Under the pieces are notes generated by a model. That model searched no databases. It was not told the origin of the DNA and saw nothing but the letters and a program-made list of their open reading frames with translations. Made by a program: the position numbers and the translations under genes. A stretch of DNA of 64,000 bases from Pyropia yezoensis (lineage: Eukaryota; Rhodophyta; Bangiophyceae; Bangiales; Bangiaceae), in contig CM020620.1 in the NCBI GenBank assembly GCA_009829735.1, positions 6,464,545-6,528,544 of the forward strand, in the 5' to 3' direction. Positions 29,574 to 38,510 of this stretch are shown piece by piece; the stretch's first letter is position 1, and every line of letters begins with the position of its first letter.

Positions 29574-30932
29574 TCACCCCTTCCGCTCGACCTGCTTGGC
29601 CAGCCGCTCCGCCAGCACCCCAAGCGCCGTCACTTGCGCCACCAGGGCGGCGATGTCGGCAGCGAGGGTGGCTTCCACGCCGCGGCCGCGGGCAGGCACC
29701 CCCCCCCCGCCTCCCGGGCCGTCGCGGCCGCCTCCCCATGAGCCCTCACTGGGCGGTGACGACGCCGACATGACCGACGACGCCCCTGACGCCGACACAA
29801 CTGACGACGCCGACGACGGCTCCCGCCACGAAGCAGACGACGCAGACGGGCCATCTACGTCTGACGCGGAACACAGCCCATCACTGACCCCACCGCCCCC
29901 CGCACCGACGCGGCCACTTCCGTCCAGGGGGACCGTCCGCTCCGACACCCCCGACGGGCTCATCACCGCCTCGGCGGTGGATCCCGCCGTGCGGGAGGTG
30001 GACGCGGAGCGGCTGCGGTGGCGGCGGAGCTTCTTGGAGCCTTCTACCGTGGCGGCCTTGTCCACCGCCTGGCCGCCGTCGCTGGCCATGCGGCTCGCCT
30101 TGAGGGTGGGAGCAGACCCGTCGGCGGCACCCGCGGCCGCTTCCGCCTCACGACGGGACTTGCTCGCCTGCCGCCGCAGCGGCGGCGCCGCTCCGCCCGT
30201 CGCCGCCGTGCTCGGCCGCCGTCGGAAGGCCGCGTCGGGGGGGGGTAGGCCCGACCCATTGGCGGCTGCAGCGGCCGCCGCCGCCGCCGCCGCCGCCTCG
30301 CGACGGGCCTTGCTCGGCTGCCGCCGAAGCGGCGGTGCCGCGGGATCTGCCTCTTCACCGGGCGACTGGGACGGGGAGGACAGTTTGGGGGCGCCCTCAA
30401 CAGACGCTGCCGAGGCCACACGACGCCCCGCAATGGCCGCTGGTGCTGTTACGTCGCTAGCCGTCCCCGCGGGGTCGGCTTTCGCGTGGGGGGGCCCCCA
30501 GGCGACGGCGCGGGCGGCGGTACCATCCGGCCGCAGCTCCTTGGTCCGTGGCTGGGCTGCGACCGCCGCGCCGCCCGCGCGCACCTTGTCGGACGCGGCT
30601 GGCGCCGGCGCCGGCGCCTCGCCCGCCCCTCCCGATGCCAAGAGCGCCGTGAGCTCGGCGGGGGTAAGGGTCTTGGGCGCGTCCGCAGCGGCAATCCGAA
30701 TCGCCGCCCCCTGCGCCGCAGCCTCCTTTGAGGAGGTCCCGTCAGAGCTGCTGCCCCGGACGTCGGTGCCTTTGGTGACGCCCGTGAAGATGAGGGAGCT
30801 CTGTTGGGCGGCCGCCTCGTAGCGTTCAGCAATGGCCTGGAGCGATGGGGTGCGGCCAAAGGGGTAGGACACAAGCCGCAACCGGTCGGACTCCTTGGTG
30901 GTGCCCCCGCCAGTGCCGTGGTGAGGGTCCAT
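29574..30932 (-). CDS. Hypothetical low-complexity protein with C-terminal coiled coil (452 aa)
   Basis: ATG at 30932 (MDPHHGTGGG). The N-terminal ~55 residues are the most protein-like part (RLRLVSYPFGRTPSLQAIAERYEAAAQQSSLIFTG split over two turns). The middle is Ala/Ser/Pro-rich with recurring basic phospho-site-like boxes: PPLRRQPSKARREA near residue 195, FRRRPS near 230, PPLRRQASKSRREA near 253, KKLRRHRSRS near 295. The last ~35 residues have a clean heptad pattern (LAADIAALVAQVTALGVLAERL), consistent with a short coiled coil. No known domain recognised. Coding status is inferred from length, the repeated boxes and the coiled coil. Confidence 0.6.
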   Translation of the reverse strand: MDPHHGTGGGTTKESDRLRLVSYPFGRTPSLQAIAERYEAAAQQSSLIFTGVTKGTDVRGSSSDGTSSKEAAAQGAAIRIAAADAPKTLTPAELTALLASGGAGEAPAPAPAASDKVRAGGAAVAAQPRTKELRPDGTAARAVAWGPPHAKADPAGTASDVTAPAAIAGRRVASAASVEGAPKLSSPSQSPGEEADPAAPPLRRQPSKARREAAAAAAAAAAAANGSGLPPPDAAFRRRPSTAATGGAAPPLRRQASKSRREAEAAAGAADGSAPTLKASRMASDGGQAVDKAATVEGSKKLRRHRSRSASTSRTAGSTAEAVMSPSGVSERTVPLDGSGRVGAGGGGVSDGLCSASDVDGPSASSASWREPSSASSVVSASGASSVMSASSPPSEGSWGGGRDGPGGGGGVPARGRGVEATLAADIAALVAQVTALGVLAERLAKQVERKG

Positions 30933-32070
30933 GGGGGCAAAGAACGAGGGAGAAGAAGAGGGGAGATGGGGGGTGAAGCGGGAACCCTGGATGGAAAGGT
31001 GGGGGCAAGGAAGGAAACACTTCGCGGTAGCCCACGGTAGCCTGGACTGCGGCCCGCGGAGGTGAGGCGAGGTGCAAGCGGGCGTCCGGCTTTTGAATGC
31101 GTCCCGGCTGGGCGCGCCGTCTCGCTAGAAGCAGCAGACCTCCCCCTTCCTTCTCCGAATCCATCCCTTTCCTGCATCGGGGGTTACTGCAGTTTTCCAA
31201 CGCAGGGAGCGTCTTCCGGAGGCTGCGCGCTGGCGGTTGGGCGCCCGGGGTGGCTGGGGAGGGGCAGTGATGGTAGACCGGCGGCGGGGAGGACAGGTAG
31301 GCGATGATTGACAGGGGTGCGGGGAGGTGGGCGGTAGGGTTAGGGGGGAGGAGAGGGCTGCCGTTGTGGGGATCCCGCCGCACATCGCTTTCGCCGGGAG
31401 GGGAGCTGCATGGGGGATGGCAGCTTGCCGCTTGATGGGATGGCAAAACTCCTCAGAAGACTGTCGGGATTATTTCGACGTCTTCGCCTCTTCGGGACTC
31501 TGCGTCTGACAACGGCATGCGCAAGAGAGCCCACGGAGGCCAGGGCGCAGGGCTGGCAGACGCCACCGCACACACGGGAAGTCCTCTAATGCAGGGTGCA
31601 GCAGTGGGGTCGAAGGAGGTCAGGGGCTGTTGCTGCGCCCACGTCCTTTGGGAGAGCTCCTCATGAAGCGTCCTCGATCGAGCACTGCACAGGCTGGGTC
31701 TATCCATTGGTCATGAGGACTTGATGTATCCATTGCTCTCCTACGAACAATCTTCGTTAAATCTTGTGTAATGCAAAAAGAACGTATTGCATCACCAGTC
31801 CTTCGATCCGCACCGACAACCCTGCCGCGCTTGGCCGCGGTGCCACCCCGCACCACCCTGCCAAATGCCTCCACTGTTGTTGGTTTGGTCTTCCATCTTC
31901 AGTTACACACGACTCCGTCGCGACGGCCGTCACGCCGGCGTCCGCCCCTGGCCTCGCATGTGGCGGTAGCCTCGCATGTGGTGGTAGCCTCGCATGTGGT
32001 GGTAGCCTCGCAGAATCTACCCCGAGTGCGTTCGCCCAAACCGCCCCTCTCCCTCCCGGCGGTGGCCACC
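30933..32070. promoter_or_regulatory. Divergent intergenic region upstream of acyl-CoA oxidase
   Basis: 1.1 kb between two divergent genes. The acyl-CoA oxidase frame is open leftward to a TTG at 31764 but without any ATG. Contains the 18-bp repeat at 31952-32005. No other gene seen. Confidence 0.45.
31952..32005 (+). repeat. 18-bp tandem repeat, three copies
   Basis: CCTCGCATGTGGNGGTAG repeated exactly three times with one C/T difference, followed by a partial fourth copy, 66 bp before the proposed acyl-CoA oxidase ATG. Confidence 0.9.
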
Positions 32071-34073
32071 ATGGGAGCTGCCCCCCCCCCCCCATTCCCC
32101 CCCCCGGCACGGCCATCCCCCTCGATGTGGCGCGCCTGCGGGACCGCCTGGGCGACCCTGCGACCGAGGCGGTGCGGCAGCGCGTGTACGACCTCTTTAC
32201 CGAGCCCGTCTTTGACCTCCACTATGGGGAGCCCACCGCGTCGGAGCGGGCGCGGACGCGCGCCCGCTGGGACCGCCTTGTCGAGGCGGGCTGCTTTGTC
32301 GGCTGCCTAACCGCCCACCTACCCGGCGCACCGGCGGGTGCACCCGCCGCTTCGCGCGCCCGCCATGACGCGGTTATGGAGGCGGTGGCGTACCTGGACC
32401 ACTCGCTGGAGGTGGCCATTGGCGTGCACGTGGGCCTCTTTGGGGGCACCATTGCGCTGCTGGGGAGTGCGGCGCAGGCAGCCAAGTGGCTACCTCCTGT
32501 CGAGGCCCACACGATGCGCGGCTGCTTTGCATTGACCGAGCTGGGCCACGGCTCCAACGCGCGGGGCATTGAGACGACGGCGGTGTGGGACGGCGCTGCC
32601 GATGGGTTTGTGCTCCACACCCCGCGGGAGACGGCCCAAAAGTACTGGGTGGGGGGTGCCGCCGAGACGGCGCGCTGGGCCACCGTCTTCGCCCAGCTGA
32701 CCGTTGGCGGTGATACCGTTGGCGTGCACCCGTTTGTTGTCCGCATCCGTGCTGACGATGGGTCTCCCGTCCCGGGGGTGACCACCGCCGACTGTGGGGT
32801 CAAGGGGGGCCTCAACGGAGTGGACAATGGACGCATCTGGTTTGACCATGTGCTCGTCCCACGGGGACACATGCTCTCGGGCGAGAACGCCGTCTCCGCG
32901 GCGGGGGTGTACACGTCCCGGCACTCCACCCCCGACGCCCGCTTTGCTTCTCAACTGGCCGCTCTGACGGGCGGGCGGGTGGGCATTTCGCGGTTGGTCA
33001 ACAATCAGGCCAAGCTGGGCCTCACTATTGCCGTCCGGTACGCCCTCTCCCGCCGTGCTTTTTCGCCGACGCCGGGCGCGCCTGAAGCACGGCTGCTCGA
33101 TTACGCGTCCCACCGGCGGCGGCTGATGCTGCCGCTGGCCACCACCGTCGTCTATTCCCTCGCAGCGGGGGCGCTCAAGGACGAATGGAACAGCCATGCG
33201 GAGCTGCGCGACGCGGCTGGCCGGCGGCTGGGGGTGACCAAGCGCCTCCACGTGCTGTCCGCGGGCGCCAAGGCGCTGTGCTCGTGGCATGCGCGGGACG
33301 CGCTGCAAGAGTGCCGCGAGGCGTGCGGTGGGCAGGGCTACAAGTCGGACAACCGCATCGCGGCGGTGCGCGCCACCCACGACATTAGCTGCACCTTTGA
33401 AGGGGACAACCTGGTCCTCATGCACACCGTTGCCAAGGCTCTTCTGGGTGACTACGCGGCAGTGGTAGGCGCTCGCCGCCGAGGCGGCGGCAAGCTGCCA
33501 CCTTTCGGGGAGCTCCTGGCCTTTTTGAACACCCCCCGCATGGGTGCGGCGCCGCTGCCGTCGCCACGAGTGAGTCCCCGCGACGTAGATGCTCCGACTT
33601 TTGTGACGGCGGTCCTCCGAGACCACGCGGCGGCGTCCATGACGGCGCTCGCCACCGCGTACGCAGCGGCAATCAAGGCCGGTACCGCCTTTGACGCGTG
33701 GAACAGCGTGGCCACCGCCGCCGCCGACACAGCCGCCGCCGTCATGGCGGTGCACGCACACGCGGTGGGCGCCGCCGCGGTGGCTGCGGCCGCCACCGCG
33801 GACGCTCGCGCGAGGCGGTCTGGGGTGGCCGAGCCGCTGGCGCTGGCCGTCCACCTTCACAGCCTGGGGGTGGTGGCCGCCTCGCCTGGCTACCTCCGGT
33901 CGGGGGCGCTGCGGTTGGACGAGGCGGCGGCCGTCGAGGCGGCGATAGAGCGGGGGTGTACCGCCCTGGCCGAGCTGTCACGGGGGGTGGTGGATGCGTT
34001 CGGTATCCCCGAGCGGCTGCTTGCGCCCATTGCGGGGGACTGGGTTGCCCACAACTCGCGGGCGCGGCTGTGA
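32071..34073 (+). CDS. ACX3: Acyl-CoA oxidase, ACX3-like, peroxisomal
   Basis: FAD enzyme that catalyses the first step of peroxisomal beta-oxidation, acyl-CoA to trans-2-enoyl-CoA with release of H2O2. The start is set at an ATG in a GCCACCATGG context (32071). Reaching the conserved frame (IPLDVARLRDRLG, from 32115) then needs one more base in the C13 or C9 run that follows, so a homopolymer length error or true frameshift sits at 32081-32105. Conserved parts: YLDHSLEVAIGVHVGLFG, CFALTELGHGSNARGIETTA (middle domain), AQKYWVGGAAETARW, GLNGVDNGRIWFD, TGGRVGIS, LQECREACGGQGYKSDN, and the catalytic Glu in TFEGDNLVLMHTV. The C-terminus ARL is an acceptable PTS1. The sequence resembles plant ACX3 throughout. 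Confidence 0.9.
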
Positions 34074-34404
34074 GTCGGGGCGACCCGGATGGCTCGTTTT
34101 TTTTTGGGGGGAAAGCCATGGTTTGCGGTGCCGTATATTTTTGATGGACAGAAGGGGAGTTGGGGAAGTTAGCTCGGTGAGAAGGCGGGGAGGTTCCCCC
34201 GGGGGTCGCGGCTGTCGCTGTAGCCCGCACGGTAGGACGACCTCAGCATGCAAAGACTGGCGGTGTCAGGGAAGAGGCAGAAAAGAAAAAAAAGAATCGT
34301 GCGCAAGCCAAAGCAGGAGACACAACCAAACGGCAACCCGTTGACGCTCCGCCCCAGTCCCGGGGCCCAGACCCCCACCTTGCCTTGCCCCTCGTATCCC
34401 GAGT
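34074..34404. other. Convergent spacer
   Basis: 331 bp between the stops of acyl-CoA oxidase and the TenA-like gene. T- and A-rich tracts; no gene. Confidence 0.6.
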
Positions 34405-36048
34405 TCAGACGTGACTCTGAAACGTACAGCGGTCCCCCCCGTGCCCCGCACGCCCGCACTTGTCACATATGCTCTTCACCGCCGACACGTTGACGGTTAG
34501 CGCTTGCTCGTAGGTGCGGTCGAGGCGTTCCAGGACCTGCTCAAACACTCGCTGTGCTTCCACCACCCCCGACTCAGACGCCTGAGACAGGGCGCGCTCG
34601 ACCACTTCCTGGAGCTCCAAGGCGCCCTCCAGGACCTCCTCCCGCACAAAGACGTTGGCCAGGGCCCGGCTCCGCGCGTTGAGGCCGTCCGCACCAATGC
34701 CGCCGCCGCCCGCCGCGAGGGACAGGCGCGGGTCCGCGGCCGCCGCAGCGGCGGCGGCTGTACCGGGACGGAGGGCGTCCCTGCTGCTCGCCCCACCGGC
34801 GACACGGGCCGTCACACGGCGCCCGCCGCGGCCCCGACCGCCAACCGCAGCGTTGTTGGCGCTCGCGGCGGCCGCCCCCGCCGCCTCTGACTCTGCGCGG
34901 TTGCGCGTCAGGTGCCAGCCTTGCCAGCTGGCCAGCAGCAGCGCCCAGATGGCGGTGGCGCCCAGACAGGCGGGCGTGTCGGCCGTGCTGGTCGCCGCGT
35001 CAATGAGGTCCATCAGCCGCTTGCCGGCGTACGACAGGCGGGAGGCGGGCGGTGGTGGGGGAAGGGCAGCGGCGGCGGCGGCGGCAGAGGTGGCGGCGGC
35101 GGCGGCAGAGGTGGCGGCGGCGGGGCGCCCCTCTGGTACGCCACCGCCGCCGCCCGCAGCGGGGGGCACAACGCCGCCGCCGCCAGTGGGGCCAAACCAG
35201 GCGACAAGCGCATCGAGGCGGATGGCGTCCTCGTCCACGACCGCAATGGCCTCTGCGGGCACCCCCCCGCCGAGCCGCGCACACCGGCGGACGGCCACCG
35301 ACAGGCGGGCGGCGAGGACGGCGCGGTCCTCCAGCCAGTGGCGGAACGCATCGTCGCCGAGGCCGGTCGTGCGGCACGCCTCAAAAAACTCAGACAGCGT
35401 CGCGCGCGTCCATGCGTCGTGGGCGGCCATGATCCACTGTTGGGTGATGGCGTGCGCCGCGTCCGCGCCGACGCCGCCGCCACCGTGACCGCCGGCCCCA
35501 CCCGCACCACCGCCGCCACCGCCGCCACCGCCACCACCGCTGCCGCTGCCACCGCCAACGGTGCCGCCGGCGCCAGCGCCGGCGCCAAAGCCGCTGCCCA
35601 CGCCAAACCCACCTACGCCCCGACCCCCGCCTCGTTGGCCACCCCCTGCTGGGACACCCCCACCACCGGCGCCTGGGGCGCCCACCCGCCCCCCCCCCCC
35701 CACGCCCAGCCCTTCGCCAGAGCCCATCGGCCGCTGTCGTCGTGGCGGGTGCGCCGCCATCAGGCGCGGGGGGGGCACGCCTCGTAATCCCGCCCCTGCA
35801 GCAAATGCCGCCGCTTCTGGGGGCGCAGGGGGCGACGGCGCCAGCCGCATGCGGGTGGAGCCAGGGCCAGACGCTACGCCGGCCATTCCTCTCCCCCCGC
35901 CGGCGCCCCCCGCCGCAACGTCACTGCCAACGACAGCGACGGCCGCGGTGGTGGTGGTCGTCGTCGTCGTTGTCGTGGCGGCCAAGGTGAAGCCCCCAGG
36001 GAGGCCCGCGTCCATGCCATCCCCGCCGGGACCGGGTGCGTAGTTCAT
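34405..36048 (-). CDS. TenA/THI-4-like helical domain protein with C-terminal CCHC zinc knuckle (547 aa)
   Basis: ATG at 36048 (MNYAPGPGGDG). The first ~200 residues are disordered: a Thr-10 run near residue 25, then Pro- and Gly-rich sequence. From about 205 to 270, WTRATLSEFFEACRTTGL..AFRHWLEDRAVLAARLSVAVRR matches the start of TenA-type (heme-oxygenase-like) bundles, where W/F..pF..c..G.l...F..WL.qD is typical. RLMDLIDAATSTADTPACLGATAIWALLLASW (about 350-385) and FVREEVLEGALELQEVVERAL (about 470-490) would supply later helices. Gly/Ala-rich insertions separate them. The protein ends with a CCHC box, CDKCGRAGHGGDRC (C-x2-C-x4-H-x4-C), seen in nucleic-acid-binding proteins. TenA enzymes salvage thiamine pyrimidines, but I see no conserved active-site Cys, so an enzymatic role is doubtful. 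Confidence 0.65.
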   Translation of the reverse strand: MNYAPGPGGDGMDAGLPGGFTLAATTTTTTTTTTAAVAVVGSDVAAGGAGGGRGMAGVASGPGSTRMRLAPSPPAPPEAAAFAAGAGLRGVPPPRLMAAHPPRRQRPMGSGEGLGVGGGGRVGAPGAGGGGVPAGGGQRGGGRGVGGFGVGSGFGAGAGAGGTVGGGSGSGGGGGGGGGGGAGGAGGHGGGGVGADAAHAITQQWIMAAHDAWTRATLSEFFEACRTTGLGDDAFRHWLEDRAVLAARLSVAVRRCARLGGGVPAEAIAVVDEDAIRLDALVAWFGPTGGGGVVPPAAGGGGGVPEGRPAAATSAAAAATSAAAAAAALPPPPPASRLSYAGKRLMDLIDAATSTADTPACLGATAIWALLLASWQGWHLTRNRAESEAAGAAAASANNAAVGGRGRGGRRVTARVAGGASSRDALRPGTAAAAAAAADPRLSLAAGGGGIGADGLNARSRALANVFVREEVLEGALELQEVVERALSQASESGVVEAQRVFEQVLERLDRTYEQALTVNVSAVKSICDKCGRAGHGGDRCTFQSHV

Positions 36049-37344
36049 GGCGCTGGGCCAGACCGGCGCGGAGGTCGGGATGAAAGAAAAGGCTGGAAGT
36101 TGCAGAAGCGAGACGGGCAATACAAAGAGGGGGCAACAGGAGGTCGGGGGGGACGACGGGGACGAGGGTGGGAGAGCGGAGGGGGACGCGGGAGGGCAGG
36201 ACGGGGGGGAGGGCTTGTTGACAGCAGCACGAGGGTCACGGTCCAGGAAGAGCGGCGCAAGGCAGGCAGGACACAGCGAGGCACCCGGCTTTGGGATGCG
36301 CAGACAGACGCAGCGGGAGAGGGGGGGGGGGGGGGGGCGAGAGAGGAGCAGCGCACCAACAGGGAGCAGCGACAGCGTGGGGGGGGAGGAGGAGGGAATC
36401 AGCGCCTGGGGGGGGAGAAGGGGGGGCTGTGCGCCTGGGGAGGGGGCGGAGGGGGATGTCACCACGGCGGCGATTCGCCGTGGGTAGGATCTATGTCCCC
36501 CCCCCCCACCCCCCCCCCCGCCCGCACCCCCCACGGCCGCCTGCCACAACCACACCGCACCCCACCGCAGGCGGCGGTGGCGGACGAGACGGGGCGGCGG
36601 CGGCGGCAGGGGCGGCCCGCCGCGGGTCGTTGGTTGCCAACGGGACCCACCGGCGCGGCGACACGCCGCGGCGGGGGGCGCCAACAGGGCGGGCGACGGC
36701 ACGGGCGTGGCGGCCGCCCAGCGGGAGGTGGGGGAGCAGATGGGGGGGGGGGGGGGGGGGGGTTGGGAGGGGAGTGTTGGGGGGGGGGGGGGGGGGCGAT
36801 GTGAGCGCCGTGCCTGCCGCCGCCCGCTGTGCTCGCCACCTATGTAGACGCTCGATGCCAGCCGCGGGCGGCGACTAAAAAAACACACCGCGGCGGCGCG
36901 CTCCCGCCCCCGCCGCTCCCCCCCCCCTCCCCACCCCCCCCCCTCCCCCACCAAACCCTGCGCACGGCACGCGGGTCCACACCCCCCCCCTCCCCACCAC
37001 CCCCGCTGCCCAGCCCCCGCCGTCCCCCCCTGGCACCACCTGCCTCCCCTCTGCGTGGAGAGAGCCCCCCCCCCTCACGCGCCCAACGGCGGCGCGAGTG
37101 TGGGCTGCGCCGTCACCCCCCCCCCCCAAAGACCCTCCGCCTCCCCCTCCCCCTCCCACCCCCCCCCCCCCCCCCCCCCCCCAACACCCCCCCTTCCACG
37201 GTGGGTGACCCACGCGGCCGGGGGCACGGCGCGGCGCGGCGCAGTGCGGTGCGCGCGGGCCGTGCGTGAGGCGCGCGGCCGTGACGCGGCGCACCCAGTC
37301 ACGCGCGCGTGCGCCGCGGACGGCGCGGCGTCGCGGGTCTCACG

Positions 37345-37490
37345 GTCGGCGACAGCGGCGGCGGCGGCAGCGGCGGCGGCGGCAGCGGCAGCGGCGGCGG
37401 CGGCGGCGGGGGCGGCGGCGGCGGCGGCGGCGGGGCCGGCGTCAGCGGCGGCGGCGGCGGCAGCGGCAGCAGAGTCGGCGGTGGCGGGGG
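37345..37490. repeat. GGC/GCA trinucleotide microsatellite
   Basis: Nearly continuous (GGC)n with scattered A and T interruptions; reads as poly-Ala, poly-Gly or poly-Arg depending on frame. Confidence 0.9.
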
Positions 37491-38451
37491 TTGCCGGCGG
37501 CCGCGACGCAAGGGGGGGCGGCCCGCTCCTCCCCCGCGCACGCCGCCTCTCCCACGCGCACCGTGCACCACGGTTGGGGGGGGGGGGGGGGGGGAAGCTG
37601 GTGGGGGTGAGAGGACGGGGGGGGGGCGCGGCCGTCGTGGGCGCTAGGCCGGGGGGGCCCTCCACCCCTCTCTCTCCCCGCAACGCCGGCCTGCGGTGGA
37701 TGGGGGGGGGGGGGGGAGAAGGGGAGCGCCGCCGCGTGTGTGACGGGCACGAGGCGCGGCCGCGCGGCCGTCGCCTGCGAGTGGCGGTGCGGACGCCCCC
37801 CCGTGGCGGGCGCCACCAACAACTGTGACCGTGTGGCCGTCATTGACGGCGCTCCCTCCCCCCCCCCCCCCCCCACCTTTTGCGCAGCAGGCACAGCGCA
37901 GAGTGGGGGGGGGAAAAGATAGTGGGGAGTGAGAGAGTACCTACCTACCAGTGGAGGACGCTGGCGGGGGGGGGCACGGATTGATTGGTTTGGACGAGCC
38001 CCGTGTGACACACCCCCCGCCCCGCCGTCGGTGCCGGTGGGGAGAGAACCCAGCTGCCGCCTCGTGCCGCTGGTCGACGATGGGCAGTCGTCGCGATGGT
38101 CGGGCCCTGGCTGGGCACGCGCGGGGGGGGGGGGGGGGGAGGGGGGGGGGGGAGCGCAGGGGAGAGGACGGGTTCTCGCCGCCGATGTGGGTGGAGCGCC
38201 GCAAGTTTGGGGGGGGGGGGTGGTGGGGCGGCAGCGGCTGGCCCGACGGCCTTTTTTCTTCTCTCGAGGCCATCCCCCGTCAGCTCCCGTGTGGGGGGCC
38301 GCCGTGTGCCGGGCCGGCCGAAACTTCCTCACCCGGCCGCTCCCCCCCCTCCCCTCCCTCCCCCCGCCGCCCCCCACACGCGAGCGGGGAGCGGGATCTC
38401 GGGGCGGCCCGCGGTGGGCCGGCCGGCCGGTGGCCCCCAACCCCACTCCTC

Positions 38452-38452
38452 T

Positions 38453-38506
<54 letters not shown>

Positions 38507-38510
38507 GCGG
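38452..38510. repeat. GCC trinucleotide microsatellite
   Basis: About 18 uninterrupted CCG/GCC units. Lies in non-coding low-complexity DNA. Confidence 0.92.

Noticed and set aside
31764-32070. Upstream extension of the acyl-CoA oxidase frame
   Set aside because: It begins at TTG, has no ATG, and runs through an 18-bp repeat; the Kozak-like ATG at 32071 is more plausible.
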